A stretch of 64,000 bases of DNA from an uncultured Tolumonas sp. (GCF_963678185.1 NZ_OY782757.1:1685001-1749000); one strand, 5' to 3'. Numbered from the stretch's first letter, positions 48,224 to 59,022 are shown. Program-made: numbers and translations. The notes: generated by a model not told the origin, from the letters alone.

Positions 48224-48296
48224 CCACCTGCCGGGATCGGTCTCATCGAGTTTAACATCGACTGCTGGGTTTGATATGGATAGTCCATTTTGGCAA

Positions 48297-48542
48297 TCAA
48301 TCGTTAGACCATAACTTAGTGACGATCCCGTTCTCAATACGGAAAATGAATCCGTACACACTATCATCCACCCAATAATCCCCCAGCCGCGCGCCAACGT
48401 CTTTGAATGGCGATGTGGTTAGCTGCAATTCATTCACCGGGCTTATCACGACAGCATCTAATGGATCAACTAAACTGCCTTCACTATCATATTGGAAATT
48501 TTCATGAATATATTTTTCCAGAATCGCCAGTTCATTATTCAT
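48297..48542 (-). CDS. Orphan hypothetical protein, 81 residues
   Basis: MNNELAILEKYIHENFQYDS at the start, later GARLGDYWVDDSVYGFIFRI. Acidic, soluble, no signal peptide or membrane segment, no family recognised. A strong AAGGAGG precedes the ATG, which supports real expression. Small acidic proteins of this kind are sometimes immunity proteins, but no toxin is next to it. It sits 112 nt downstream of the hybrid kinase on the same strand, and next to gene remnants, which suggests a locally variable spot. Confidence 0.6.
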   Translation of the reverse strand: MNNELAILEKYIHENFQYDSEGSLVDPLDAVVISPVNELQLTTSPFKDVGARLGDYWVDDSVYGFIFRIENGIVTKLWSND

Positions 48543-48654
48543 GGCTTCCTCCTTTCCTTGAGCAATTTAGTTCGATTTTTTATTGTTGCTTAATATAACC
48601 ATCAGGCACTTCAGCATGAGATACAAGTTATGACAGCCTGATTTTTCACTCGTG

Positions 48655-51600
48655 TTAATGAACTCTTGATTGCCAACACACGCGGTTACGACCATTTTGT
48701 TTTGCTTCATAGAGTAATTGATCGGCTGTTTCCATCACTTGTTCCAAAGAGTACTGCCCTTCTGGGATCAGCGTGACGCCGCCAATACTGACGGTAATTT
48801 TGCCAACCGGTAATTCAATTTGCTCCATGGCCTGGCGCACATGTTCTGCCATCACAATACTGCTTTGCGCATCAGCACCACTAAACACTAATACAAACTC
48901 TTCACCACCCAGACGAGCCGCAAAATCACCGTTACGTCGCAACATGTCACGAATAGAACCGGCAACCGCCTGCAAAACATCATCGCCCCGAGCATGACCA
49001 AAAGTGTCGTTAAAACGCTTGAAATGATCGACATCGAGAATTGCCAGTGAAAGGGGCTGCGCTGACCGTTGATGACGAGCCCATTCATTTTCGATGACTT
49101 GTTCAAATTTACGACGATTGGGAATGCCGGTCAGGCCATCTAAATGCGCCAGCTGGTCTAATAAACGACGTTGATGGATCAACCTTAATACATTGCGGAT
49201 CCGCGCTTGCACAATAGTGGGGTAAAACGGCTTGGTAATGTAATCAATAGCGCCCATCAAAAACCCGGTCTCTTCATCTTCAACATCATGACGGGAGCTG
49301 ATGATCACAATATCAATATCTCGTGTGGCCGGGTGGCTACGCAATTGACGCATCACTTCATCACCGCGCACGTCCGGCATAACCATATCCAGTAAAATTA
49401 AATCTACCGGTTGCTTAAATACTAACTCCAGAGCGGTTGTGCTATCAGCAACAGCTAACACCTCGCAATCATGTTGTAATAACGAACTCAGCATTTGTCG
49501 ATGGATCAGCTCATCATCAATAACCAATATCCGGGGTAAGTTTTGCTTATCTTGCTGCTGTTCCAGTGCTTCGATATCACCACCAGCCGTTTTACCCGCA
49601 TCCGCAATGACGGGAATTGATTTGATGATATCGAACACCGCCATCAGCAAAATATGAATATTAGCGACCAGTTTTTTGGCCATGATGGCACGAGAAGCTC
49701 TGGCTTCATGGCGACGAAGTAATAACTCTAACTCGCTGGCTGCGGCTGACAAGCCATCGGCACCAATGTAACGAGCCACTGATTTCAGATTATGCGCGAT
49801 CCGCTCCAGAGCAACCCATTCTTCACGTTCGACCATGGCCAATAATTTCCTCCCTTGATCGCTGTATTCATCCCGAAATGTACCTAAAATCTGCTGATAA
49901 AGCTGAGGGTTATTACCTACTCGGGAAAAACCCAGAATGACATCCAAGGATATTTCTGACGGCGACGAAGGCTCTAAGAATGGATGACTATCAGGTATAT
50001 CTTTAACTAATTCCGTTTGCTCGCCCTGCCCTATCGTCCAGCGATAAACTAAGGAATACAGCGTGTCAGGCTCGAAAGGTTTGATCATAAAGTCATTCAT
50101 TCCAGCTTTCAGACAGCGCTCCCGCTCTTTGGGGTCGTCGAAAGCCGTCATCGCTAAAATTGGTGTGTTATAACCTTGGTTTCTTAGCCAGTAAGTTGCC
50201 GTGATGCCATCGACCTCCGGTAAGTCAACATCCATCAGGAGTAGATCAAATTTTCCTCGGCTGGCTTTTTCGATACCCTCTTTACCATTTTCAGCCACCT
50301 GTACCGCCACACCAACCTGCTGCAAGGTTTCCAATGCCACCTGACGATTAATGGCATTGTCTTCAACCAACAAAACATTAATATCATGCAGCATATTTCG
50401 CCAGTCATGCGCAGGCAGACGAGTAATCGAGGTTCTGGCACCCAACCCCAGCACAGACATAATGGCATTGCACAGCATGACGCCATAAAACGGTAATGGC
50501 AGCAGTTCCGTATACGGATCTTCATTTAACAACGTACGGTAATTATCTTCTTCTGATTGCGGGTACAAAAATAAAACCGGTGTTGTTTTCCAAGCGGCCA
50601 TAGCACGTAATTTACGTAATAACGTAATGCCATCGATAGCACCGATACGATGACTTAACAGCAGCATATCGGGAGTTGCTATTTCATGGTTTAACATGCC
50701 ACTGAGCCATTGCTGGATCAGTAATTCATGCCCCAATTCATGTACCGTGCCGCCGATACGCTGTAATTGTGTATTTAAAATCGCGGCAATTTCCGGCTGG
50801 TTATGCAGCAGCAACCAGCGCTTATTACAAACGAACCCGATATTCCCAGACAAACTATCTGGCCGGAAGCCAACCTGAAGAGAAAAAACAAACTCTGTTC
50901 CAACACCAACTTCACTGGAAACATGAATATCGCCGCCCATTAACCTGACTAACTGTTGACTGATCGCCAGACCTAACCCACTACCGCCAGAAGTAACCTC
51001 ATTGTCGTGTTGTTGGAAGGGTTGGAAGAGCTCAGAAATTTGTGTAGCATCCATGCCCGTACCAGTATCAATAATCTCAAAATAAAGCTTTAAATGAGAC
51101 TCAATTTTAACGCCTGGAGTAATACGTAATAATACGTGACCACGATGAGTATTCTTAATCGCATGACTTAATAAAGTAAGCAGAATTTGTTCTACTCGTA
51201 GCGGATCACCAAGAATGAAACGAGGTATATCGGGGGATAAATCGACAATAAAAGAAATTCGTCTCTCACTACAGGTTGAGCTTAATACCCCCGCCACACG
51301 GTTCACTACCTCTTCTAAAGCAAACGCGGTAAATTCTAACGCCAGCTGGTTCGCTTCAATTTTGGAGTAATCCAACAGCTCGTTAATTACGCCATTTAAT
51401 AAGGCTGCTGATGTTCTGATTTTGTTGATCTGCTCGCGTTGCGGTTGTGTCAGCGTAGAGCCTAAAGCTAAGCGAGTTAAACCGGTAATGGTATTTAAAG
51501 GCGTATGTAATTCCCGTGTCATCTTTGACAACAGGTGTGATTTAGCCTCATTTGCCCGTATGGCTTCATGGGCTTGATGCTCCAGAAAAACAGACCAATG

Positions 51601-52458
51601 CCGAAAAATATGATAACCAAGATAAGCAAGGCTGATCATAATAAAACCAGAGATACACAACGTCAGTAAGACAATTTCGGAGAAATGACCCACTGTTTTT
51701 TCAGCGTCAGATTTGACCGCAGCCAGCGAACTCAGTCCCAATGAATAAGACAACGAAAGATAAAGTAACACGCCCGAAATCAGTAAAATAACTGACAATG
51801 TTGCCTGCCGGCGTGGGTAAATAGACGTGGCGGTTATTGGAAAAAGATGCCCGCGGTATTGATGAACATAGGGTGTGAAACAAAACAGCAACGGCAATAT
51901 CATGATTGCGTCTAACCAATTACACACCCACCATTGCAACCAATGCTGATACTGCGCGGTCACCGCAATATTACTCAACAGCAGATCAACGCCCGCACCA
52001 ATGGAACAGCTAATAAACATCACCAACAAAAATGTAAACCAGCTATGCAGGCGCTTAAAATCTAATGACAATGGTAATGAACGGTAAGCCTGCGCAATCA
52101 TGCCAAATAACATCAGATGGCTGGCAGCAAAAACCAATGCCTGAGGTATATCGCCATGCAAAGTCATTTGCAGTAAGGTAATGGCAAACAATGGCAATAT
52201 ACTCCAGCGTAAGCCAAACCAGAGTAATGACAATAAGCTCAGTGAAATCGTTGGATCTAGCTGGAGAGATAACGTGCCGTTATTGATAGATAGCAGACTA
52301 GAATTGATGGTTAGCAAATGGCCAAAGATGGTGAGCCCAATCACCGAAAGCAACATGACTAGCCAAATAGTTTTTAACGGGCTGCGCTTAGCATTCGCTG
52401 TGAGTAATACATGATATGGCAATTCCTGATAAAGGATTTCGCCTGCTGGGTTTTCCAT
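48655..52458 (-). CDS. Hybrid histidine kinase with pseudo-receiver, two receivers, HPt and GGDEF output
   Basis: 1267 residues. About 30-290: eight or so membrane helices (MASE1-like sensor). 305-370: HisKA, phospho-acceptor His318 in RELHTPLN. 415-530: HATPase with DTGTGM and GSGLGLAIS, but the N-box Asn is His432 (LLSHAIKNT). 547-670: receiver-like fold lacking the acidic pair and the Lys. 693-805: receiver, Asp743. About 850-930: HPt, His889 in AHNLKS. 976-1095: receiver, Asp1024. 1105-1265: diguanylate cyclase with GGEEF at 1184-1188 and an RxxD inhibition site (Arg1175-Asp1178). So a complete phosphorelay appears to end in c-di-GMP synthesis within one chain. The stimulus is unknown. 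Confidence 0.88.
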   Translation of the reverse strand: MENPAGEILYQELPYHVLLTANAKRSPLKTIWLVMLLSVIGLTIFGHLLTINSSLLSINNGTLSLQLDPTISLSLLSLLWFGLRWSILPLFAITLLQMTLHGDIPQALVFAASHLMLFGMIAQAYRSLPLSLDFKRLHSWFTFLLVMFISCSIGAGVDLLLSNIAVTAQYQHWLQWWVCNWLDAIMILPLLFCFTPYVHQYRGHLFPITATSIYPRRQATLSVILLISGVLLYLSLSYSLGLSSLAAVKSDAEKTVGHFSEIVLLTLCISGFIMISLAYLGYHIFRHWSVFLEHQAHEAIRANEAKSHLLSKMTRELHTPLNTITGLTRLALGSTLTQPQREQINKIRTSAALLNGVINELLDYSKIEANQLALEFTAFALEEVVNRVAGVLSSTCSERRISFIVDLSPDIPRFILGDPLRVEQILLTLLSHAIKNTHRGHVLLRITPGVKIESHLKLYFEIIDTGTGMDATQISELFQPFQQHDNEVTSGGSGLGLAISQQLVRLMGGDIHVSSEVGVGTEFVFSLQVGFRPDSLSGNIGFVCNKRWLLLHNQPEIAAILNTQLQRIGGTVHELGHELLIQQWLSGMLNHEIATPDMLLLSHRIGAIDGITLLRKLRAMAAWKTTPVLFLYPQSEEDNYRTLLNEDPYTELLPLPFYGVMLCNAIMSVLGLGARTSITRLPAHDWRNMLHDINVLLVEDNAINRQVALETLQQVGVAVQVAENGKEGIEKASRGKFDLLLMDVDLPEVDGITATYWLRNQGYNTPILAMTAFDDPKERERCLKAGMNDFMIKPFEPDTLYSLVYRWTIGQGEQTELVKDIPDSHPFLEPSSPSEISLDVILGFSRVGNNPQLYQQILGTFRDEYSDQGRKLLAMVEREEWVALERIAHNLKSVARYIGADGLSAAASELELLLRRHEARASRAIMAKKLVANIHILLMAVFDIIKSIPVIADAGKTAGGDIEALEQQQDKQNLPRILVIDDELIHRQMLSSLLQHDCEVLAVADSTTALELVFKQPVDLILLDMVMPDVRGDEVMRQLRSHPATRDIDIVIISSRHDVEDEETGFLMGAIDYITKPFYPTIVQARIRNVLRLIHQRRLLDQLAHLDGLTGIPNRRKFEQVIENEWARHQRSAQPLSLAILDVDHFKRFNDTFGHARGDDVLQAVAGSIRDMLRRNGDFAARLGGEEFVLVFSGADAQSSIVMAEHVRQAMEQIELPVGKITVSIGGVTLIPEGQYSLEQVMETADQLLYEAKQNGRNRVCWQSRVH

Positions 52459-52577
52459 GTTGATCCCGCCGCTTTATTTATATTTTTTCAGATGAATGAT
52501 TTACATCTGTGGTGCCCGTTTTTATTTTTACCCGCAATCTTGACCGGGCATCATCAACTTTCCCGAGGTATTTGCTC

Positions 52578-54029
52578 ATGCTAGCGATAAACGCAGCCAC
52601 ATTCCCTGTTGGAACCGACAAAAAATTAACCATTTCTTCTTTTCATCTGAACGCCGGTGAATGCTGCGCGATTATCGGTAACAACGGTAGCGGTAAGACC
52701 ATTATGGCACGCATTTTAAATCAGGAATTACCCGCAGAGTCTGGAGAATTGATTCATCATCTGCGGTCTGAAATGGTCTCTTTTGAGAAACAGATTAAAC
52801 TTTATGATGACGAGTGGCAACGCACGAATACCGATATGCTGGGTGCGGAAGAAGAAATCGCTACTTCAGTGGAAAATCTGATCCAACAGACGCATCACAA
52901 CACCACACATTGCCATGAGTTAGCTGCATTATTTGGAATTAGTCATCTGCTCGCGCAACCATTTACGGCATTATCCAGCGGTGAAGGTCGCAAAGTATTA
53001 TTAGCTCAAGCGCTGATGTCAGAACCTGAGTTATTGATTCTGGATGAACCGTTTGACGGGCTTGATGTGCAGGCACGCGCACAACTGATGGCCACCTTAG
53101 AACAGCTATTACAAAAGGGCATGGCCTTAGCCCTGATCGTCAATCGCTTCGATGAGATCCCACCGTTTGCTGAGCAGTTAGGTTGGATATTGGATTGCCA
53201 GTTTAACCATCTGCAACCAAGAGATGCCTTCTTTGCCGATCCGCTGACACAACAGTTATTACATTGCGCCTCTGCAACTGAATTAACACTGCCACCAGCG
53301 TTAATTCAAACTGAAAAAACGGCTTTCACTGACCCTTTAATTGAGCTGCAGCAGATCAAAGTCAGTTATGACGAACGGGTCATATTGCATGATCTCAGCT
53401 GGCAGCTAAACCACGGTGAGCACTGGCATATTGCCGGCCCCAATGGCTGTGGTAAAACCACTTTATTGCATCTGATCACTGGCGATCATCCGCAGTGTTA
53501 TAACAACAACATCACTTTATTTGGCCGACGTCGTGGCTCAGGTGAAAGTATCTGGGATATCAAACAACACATGGGCATTGTCAGCCCGGCATTACATATG
53601 GCTTATCGTGTGGCGGGCACACCGCTGACTGTTATGTTATCCGGTTTTTATGATTCCATTGGTTTGTATCAGCAACCCGGCGATCAGGAAATTAAACTGG
53701 CCCGCCAATGGTTGAAATTACTCGGCATGGAAAAACAAGAGCAAGCATCATTTCTTCAGCTTTCATACGGACAACAACGTTTATTGCTAATTGCCCGCGC
53801 CATGGTGAAACACCCAACATTATTGATCTTGGATGAACCACTGCAGGGGCTAGATAGCCTGAATCGCCATCTGGTATTGCAATACATTGACCGACTGGTC
53901 GCACACAGCCACAGTCAGCTGTTGTATGTTTCGCACCATGCGGAAGATGTGCCGACCTGCATGACGCACCGCCTGCAGTTTATTCCAGCGCCCGCAGGTG
54001 ATTATCGTTATCACGCGACTCGCCTGTGA
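52578..54029 (+). CDS. modF: ModF-type tandem ATP-binding protein
   Basis: 483 residues with two ABC ATPase domains and no membrane segment. Domain 1: GNNGSGKT, ALSSGEGRKVLLAQALMSEP, LDEPFDGLD. Domain 2: GPNGCGKTTLLHLITGDHPQ, LSYGQQRL, LDEPLQGLD. DEWQRTNTDMLG and LTLFGRRRGSGESIWDIKQH are near-identical to E. coli ModF. ModF is linked to molybdate genes there, but its function is unproven and no mod genes are here. The ATG at 52578 (GAGG upstream) fits the family start; the frame opens at 52509. Confidence 0.9.
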   Translation: MLAINAATFPVGTDKKLTISSFHLNAGECCAIIGNNGSGKTIMARILNQELPAESGELIHHLRSEMVSFEKQIKLYDDEWQRTNTDMLGAEEEIATSVENLIQQTHHNTTHCHELAALFGISHLLAQPFTALSSGEGRKVLLAQALMSEPELLILDEPFDGLDVQARAQLMATLEQLLQKGMALALIVNRFDEIPPFAEQLGWILDCQFNHLQPRDAFFADPLTQQLLHCASATELTLPPALIQTEKTAFTDPLIELQQIKVSYDERVILHDLSWQLNHGEHWHIAGPNGCGKTTLLHLITGDHPQCYNNNITLFGRRRGSGESIWDIKQHMGIVSPALHMAYRVAGTPLTVMLSGFYDSIGLYQQPGDQEIKLARQWLKLLGMEKQEQASFLQLSYGQQRLLLIARAMVKHPTLLILDEPLQGLDSLNRHLVLQYIDRLVAHSHSQLLYVSHHAEDVPTCMTHRLQFIPAPAGDYRYHATRL

Positions 54030-54066
54030 TCAGGCGAGAATGAAATCAGATAAGCAGCAATAAAAG

Positions 54067-54552
54067 CTAGACGAGTTTTTTCTGCCAGAACAACGCATGC
54101 CCTTGGGTTGGATCCAGTTCATAACCGGCAAAACCACAGCGATGATACGCCTGTTGCGCCGTACGATTGCCGGATAACACTTCCAAAGTCAGCTTGCAGC
54201 AATCACGCTCACGTGCGATTTGCTCAATCTGCTGTAACAAGGCCGTTGCAATGCCTTGCCCACGAAAAGCAGACACGACGGCCAAATCATGAATGTTAAT
54301 TAACGGGCGAGCAGCAAAAGTCGACACTGTCTGAAACGCATTCAGTAACCCAGCTGGTTGTTCATCCAGATAAGCAATCAATGAGACGGCGGAAGCGCAC
54401 TGTTGTAAGGTCTGCGGCAGTCGGGTGCGACACTCGGCCGAGAGTGGTTCACCACCGCCCATCGGATCTTGCGCATACAGATCCAATAGCATCAGCAAAT
54501 CAGTCATTTGCTGAGGATTTTGATAATCCACCGTTAATATTTTTAGCATCAT
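54067..54552 (-). CDS. GNAT family N-acetyltransferase
   Basis: 161 residues of the GCN5-related fold. The acetyl-CoA-binding loop is AFRGQGIATALLQQIE (motif A, RGQGIA, about residue 96), preceded by the strand INIHDLAVV and followed by the C-terminal AYHRCGFAGYE typical of the family. An early DPMGGGEPL segment is also shared with many members. Substrate unknown. It lies convergent to modF. Confidence 0.85.
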   Translation of the reverse strand: MMLKILTVDYQNPQQMTDLLMLLDLYAQDPMGGGEPLSAECRTRLPQTLQQCASAVSLIAYLDEQPAGLLNAFQTVSTFAARPLINIHDLAVVSAFRGQGIATALLQQIEQIARERDCCKLTLEVLSGNRTAQQAYHRCGFAGYELDPTQGHALFWQKKLV

Positions 54553-54685
54553 TTTTCCTTCTGAACATTATTTCCTATAAAACGATGTACTTATGAAATT
54601 GACACAATTTGCTACAGATTTCACATAAATTTGCCATCGATTATAATTAGGGTAGTCTTGCCAAAAGGCGATTTGGAGAGTTTCT

Positions 54686-55198
54686 ATGAAATACCGTCGG
54701 ATCATATCGTTGTTTATGGCCGCAGCTTTGTTACCACTTTCACAGGTGCAGGCAAGACCTCATTTTGACGGTCCGGGGGATGGTGATGGCCGTTGGGAAC
54801 ATCATCACCGTGATCACGATCGGGATTATTACCCAGGGCCTGTGCGTTATTATCCCGGCCCGGTACGGGTATACGGCCCTCGATATTACGAAGCACCAGT
54901 GCGTTACAACATCATGCCACCAGGCTATAAGACAGTTATCGCTGCGGGTGTTACCTATTTTGTGTTAAATGAGTTGTTTTATCGTATGCATGGCGGTGTC
55001 TATGAACAGGTTCCGGCACCCGCTACCAGCAACGTCACGATTATCAATAACGGTGCCACCACCAGCACTATTGCTAATACGGGTTCGGTCATGAATGTGG
55101 TGGATATTAACGGGGTCCGTTATTACACCCAAAACGGACGTTATTATCGTCTGAACAGTAATGGTGAATACCTTGAAGTGGCACCGCCTAATTACTAA
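54686..55198 (+). CDS. Periplasmic DUF6515-like protein
   Basis: 170 residues with a signal peptide (MKYRRIISLFMAAALLPLSQ, cleavage near VQA/RP). A His/Asp/Arg/Tyr-rich stretch follows (EHHHRDHDRDYYPGP) with the repeated unit YYPGPVR. Then comes a hydrophobic segment (YKTVIAAGVTYFVLNELFYR) and a C-terminal half with VVDINGVRYYTQNGRYYRLN, repeated NGxYY units that resemble the DUF6515 domain. Function unknown; the His-rich part could bind metal (inference). An ATTTGGAGAG lies before the ATG. Confidence 0.65.
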   Translation: MKYRRIISLFMAAALLPLSQVQARPHFDGPGDGDGRWEHHHRDHDRDYYPGPVRYYPGPVRVYGPRYYEAPVRYNIMPPGYKTVIAAGVTYFVLNELFYRMHGGVYEQVPAPATSNVTIINNGATTSTIANTGSVMNVVDINGVRYYTQNGRYYRLNSNGEYLEVAPPNY

Positions 55199-55217
55199 TT
55201 AATTGATTAGCACATCG

Positions 55218-56852
55218 TTATGTCTGGAATTGCATTGTCATTTGGCGTAATTGAGCAGTCAGTTGCGCCAGTGACTGGCTGGATTCCGCGGTCTGATTAG
55301 CCCCTAACGCGATCACTTTCACTGATGAATGGATCGTATCAATATTTTTATTCAAATCTTCTGCCACGCTGTTTTGCTGCTCAGTAGCACTCGCAATTTG
55401 CGTGGTCATATCCGCGATCTCTTGTACCGCACCGGCAATTACCGCAATACGCTCACCGGCTTGATGCGCTTCTTCAACGCTGTCTTTCACCATTTTGCTA
55501 CTGTGCTGCATCGCTTGCACGGCATCATCACTGCGTTGCTGTAAGCTACCGATGATATTCTGAATTTCTTGTGTGGAATGTTGTGTGCGTTGCGCAAGAG
55601 AGCGAACTTCATCGGCCACCACCGCAAAACCTCGGCCTTGTTCACCAGCGCGAGCCGCTTCAATCGCCGCGTTCAGAGCCAGTAAATTAGTTTGTTCAGC
55701 AATGCCACGGATCACATCCAACACCAGACTGATTTTACTGCTGTCCTGCGCCAGCGAAGTGATCAGTACAGTAGTTTGTTCCACATCGTCAGCAACACGC
55801 TGGATGGCTTTGATCGTGCGTTCCACCACTTGCCCGCCATCTGAAGCTTCCGTGGCGGCATGCTGAGCTTCCTGCGCGGCATGAATGGTACTGCGCGCCA
55901 CATCAGCCACCGTAGACGTCATCTCGTTCATCGCGGTGGCCAGATAGGTCAGCTCCTGTTCTTGCGTGCTGATGCTGGATGCCGAACTTTTTGCGACAAG
56001 CTGGCCAGTTTCGACTTGTTCACTCATATGGCTGACGGTCATGGCCACCTGTTCGATCAATTGATGTAAATTTTGCTGCATATCGGCAAAGGCGTGCGCT
56101 AACGTGCCGATTTCATCACGATTCAGGTTAGACAAGTTCATCGGGTGTGTCAGATCGCCTGCAGCAATACGTTTAGCCTGCTGCAACAAAGAGTGTAATG
56201 GTTTACGGATCTGCGCACCTAAGCCCAAGGCCCCCAGTAATACCAGTAATAACACTAAGCCGATCAAGGTACTGATCTGCCAAATTGAAGCATGGAATAA
56301 TGCGGTTGCTTCTTTTGCAGTATTCACCGATTTATCATTCAGCGCAGCTTCCAGCACAGCTAAACTGCTTTTGAGTTGCTGATATTTGGGCAACCCCTCC
56401 TCCACGATTAAATCTTTCGCATCCGAAGTGCTGCCTTCATCCAGTAATGCCTGGAACTGCTGCTGCAATGCTTCATATTGGTGCCATTGTTCGGTGAGTT
56501 TGGTTTGCAATGCCAGTTCTTGAGGCAATGTCAGCCAGTGTTGACTGGTTTGTAACACTTGACGGATCTGTGTGGAGTACTGTTTTAGGGCATTCTGGAA
56601 TTGTATTTTTTCTTCGCTGGTCGCAAAACCGGACTGGCGTAATTGGATCTGACGGAAATCGGAAACGATCACATCCATACGCAAGATGTTGACCAAGCTG
56701 GGCTCTACGTTACCGGTAATATATTCCACCTGTGCATTTAAGCGCTGTAACAAATAGCCGCTGACACCACCCAGTACCACCACCAGTAAACCAATGATGC
56801 CAAAACTGACACCTAACTTACGGCCAATCGATAAATGCCGAAATCCCATCAT
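55218..56852 (-). CDS. Methyl-accepting chemotaxis protein
   Basis: 544 residues. Membrane helix about 12-34, a ~160-residue four-helix-bundle-like ligand domain, second helix about 193-213, HAMP (about 214-266), then the signalling coiled coil. The hairpin tip is the highly conserved [20 protein letters not shown] followed by [17 protein letters not shown]. No C-terminal CheR-binding pentapeptide (ends QFQT). The ligand is not readable. Single gene between the DUF6515 gene and ubiX. Confidence 0.94.
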   Translation of the reverse strand: MMGFRHLSIGRKLGVSFGIIGLLVVVLGGVSGYLLQRLNAQVEYITGNVEPSLVNILRMDVIVSDFRQIQLRQSGFATSEEKIQFQNALKQYSTQIRQVLQTSQHWLTLPQELALQTKLTEQWHQYEALQQQFQALLDEGSTSDAKDLIVEEGLPKYQQLKSSLAVLEAALNDKSVNTAKEATALFHASIWQISTLIGLVLLLVLLGALGLGAQIRKPLHSLLQQAKRIAAGDLTHPMNLSNLNRDEIGTLAHAFADMQQNLHQLIEQVAMTVSHMSEQVETGQLVAKSSASSISTQEQELTYLATAMNEMTSTVADVARSTIHAAQEAQHAATEASDGGQVVERTIKAIQRVADDVEQTTVLITSLAQDSSKISLVLDVIRGIAEQTNLLALNAAIEAARAGEQGRGFAVVADEVRSLAQRTQHSTQEIQNIIGSLQQRSDDAVQAMQHSSKMVKDSVEEAHQAGERIAVIAGAVQEIADMTTQIASATEQQNSVAEDLNKNIDTIHSSVKVIALGANQTAESSQSLAQLTAQLRQMTMQFQT

Positions 56853-56932
56853 GTTTTACCCCATGCTCTCTTATGCGCTGAACATAAGCAGGCAAATAGA
56901 GTGCCATGATGGAAGACAGCGGGAAGCTGGTC

Positions 56933-57535
56933 TTACTCAGACCAGCGTGGAGAAATGATTTGCTTGATGTGCAGATGATCCAGCATGCGAGCGACCAGAA
57001 AGTTAACCAGATCATCGATGCTCTGTGGCTTATGATAAAAACCCGGTGAGGCCGGTAATATCGTCGCCCCCAGCTGGGTCAGCTTGAGCATGTTTTCCAG
57101 ATGAATGGCGGAATAAGGTGTTTCTCGCGGTACCAGCAATAAATGCCCACGCTCTTTTAGCACCACGTCGGCCGCACGCTCAATCAAATTATCTGACATG
57201 CCATGGGCAATCGCCGCCAGCGTACCCATAGAGCACGGGCAAACTAGCATCTGTTTCGGTGCCGCAGAACCCGAGGCTACCGGTGAAAACCAGTCATCAC
57301 GACCATAAACCCGCAGCTGATGTTCATCACAACCATACTGCTGGAGCAGAAATTGCTGGCAGGCTTGTGGTTCTGCTGGCCAGCTCAGATCCAACTCCGT
57401 CGCCAGTACCACTTGCGCGGCAGACGAGAGCAACAGATGAACCTGACAGCCCGCGGCGAGTAATTGTTCCAACAGGCGAACGCCATACACTGCACCGGAT
57501 GCGCCGGTAATTGCCAAGGTGATCGCCTGGGTCAT
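56933..57535 (-). CDS. ubiX: Flavin prenyltransferase UbiX
   Basis: Joins dimethylallyl phosphate to FMN to make the prenylated flavin needed by the UbiD decarboxylase of ubiquinone synthesis. 200 residues: [15 protein letters not shown] at the N-terminus (FMN binding), [15 protein letters not shown] and [16 protein letters not shown] in the centre, [17 protein letters not shown] near the end. It starts 11 nt after the mpl stop on the same strand, so the two probably form an operon. ubiD is not in the window. Confidence 0.95.
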   Translation of the reverse strand: MTQAITLAITGASGAVYGVRLLEQLLAAGCQVHLLLSSAAQVVLATELDLSWPAEPQACQQFLLQQYGCDEHQLRVYGRDDWFSPVASGSAAPKQMLVCPCSMGTLAAIAHGMSDNLIERAADVVLKERGHLLLVPRETPYSAIHLENMLKLTQLGATILPASPGFYHKPQSIDDLVNFLVARMLDHLHIKQIISPRWSE

Positions 57536-57546
57536 GCTTACTCCAA

Positions 57547-58914
57547 TTACTTTGAATGTAATTTAGTTAATTTATCCAGCAACTTCAGATGAATGCCATC
57601 GAAGCCGCCATTACTCATGATCAGGATCTGATCGCCGGGCTTAGCTTCGGCGACCAACATATCGACCAGATGGTTAATATCATGCTGTACGGTAGTCGGG
57701 ATCGGCGCTTTCAGTGCCAACTGGTGGATGTCCCAGCCTAATCCGGTCGGCGCAAACAGATAAGCTTTATCCGCTTGCACCAGACTCTTGATCAATTCGC
57801 CCTGATGAATGCCCATCTTCATGGTGTTCGAGCGAGGTTCGAGCACCGCCAGAATACGTGCAGTGCCCACTTTCGCCCGCAGCCCTGCAATAGTAGTTGC
57901 AATGGCGGTTGGGTGATGCGCAAAGTCGTCATACAGCTTAATGCCGGCCACTTCGCCGCGCAGCTCCATCCGTCGTTTCGGCATGATAAATTCGTTCAGT
58001 GCCGCAATACCATCGACCACCCGCACTCCGGCATGGCGCGCTGCCGCAATCGCCATCAGGCCATTGTGCACGTTATGGCGACCTAAACCGCACCAATGCA
58101 CTTCGCCTTGCACTTCACCGTTTAATAGCACCGAAAACGCCGAGCCATCTTCTTTCAGTAATTTGGCTTGCCAGTTAGCGCCATCACCTTCCACCAGCTC
58201 GATTTCACTCCAGCAGCCCATAGTACGCACTTCCGCCAGCGCCGGATCATGAGCTGGCATGAGAATGCGGCCATTCGATGGTACGGTGCGCACCAGATGG
58301 TGGAACTGACGTTGGATCGACGCCAGATCGGGGAAGATATCTGCATGATCATATTCGAGGTTATTCATGATCAAGGTGCGGGGACGGTAATGAACGAACT
58401 TAGAGCGCTTATCGAAAAACGCGCAGTCATATTCATCGGCTTCGATCACAAAAAACGGTGCCTTGCCCAAACGGGCTGAAAAGGGAAAATTGCCCGGCAC
58501 ACCACCGATCAGGAAACCCGGTTCTAAGCCCGCATGTTCTAAAATCCACGCCACCATGCTGGAGGTCGTGGTTTTACCGTGCGTGCCGGCAACACCGATC
58601 ACCCAACGTTGTTGTAATACATTGTCACGCAGCCACTCTGGGCCAGAGGTATACGGCAAATTGCGGTTTAATACATATTCCACACACGGATTGCCACGGC
58701 TCATCGCATTGCCGATCACTACCATATCCGGTGCCGGATCGAGTTGTGATGGATCATAGCCCTGCACCAGCTCAATCCCCTGCTCTTCTAACTGCGTGCT
58801 CATCGGCGGATAAACGTTAAGATCAGAGCCGGTCACTTTGTGACCCTGCTGTTTCGCCAGCACCGCAATACCGCCCATAAAGGTGCCGCAGATGCCCAGA
58901 ATGTGAATATGCAT
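57547..58914 (-). CDS. mpl: UDP-N-acetylmuramate:tripeptide ligase Mpl (murein recycling)
   Basis: Attaches recycled L-Ala-gamma-D-Glu-meso-DAP tripeptide to UDP-MurNAc. 455 residues in the Mur ligase fold: [22 protein letters not shown] loop [14 protein letters not shown] (about residue 108), [17 protein letters not shown] with the catalytic Glu, and [12 protein letters not shown]. The [12 protein letters not shown] opening separates Mpl from MurC. E. coli Mpl is 457 residues. Confidence 0.96.
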   Translation of the reverse strand: MHIHILGICGTFMGGIAVLAKQQGHKVTGSDLNVYPPMSTQLEEQGIELVQGYDPSQLDPAPDMVVIGNAMSRGNPCVEYVLNRNLPYTSGPEWLRDNVLQQRWVIGVAGTHGKTTTSSMVAWILEHAGLEPGFLIGGVPGNFPFSARLGKAPFFVIEADEYDCAFFDKRSKFVHYRPRTLIMNNLEYDHADIFPDLASIQRQFHHLVRTVPSNGRILMPAHDPALAEVRTMGCWSEIELVEGDGANWQAKLLKEDGSAFSVLLNGEVQGEVHWCGLGRHNVHNGLMAIAAARHAGVRVVDGIAALNEFIMPKRRMELRGEVAGIKLYDDFAHHPTAIATTIAGLRAKVGTARILAVLEPRSNTMKMGIHQGELIKSLVQADKAYLFAPTGLGWDIHQLALKAPIPTTVQHDINHLVDMLVAEAKPGDQILIMSNGGFDGIHLKLLDKLTKLHSK

Positions 58915-59022
58915 ACAGGATTACCTGAATTTAAGAAAACTAAAACACTGATTCTAATGAAGCAATGCACTTTGTGCCATCACTCTGCAGTGCGGGTTGG
59001 TAGCGATTTATATCAGCCCCGT

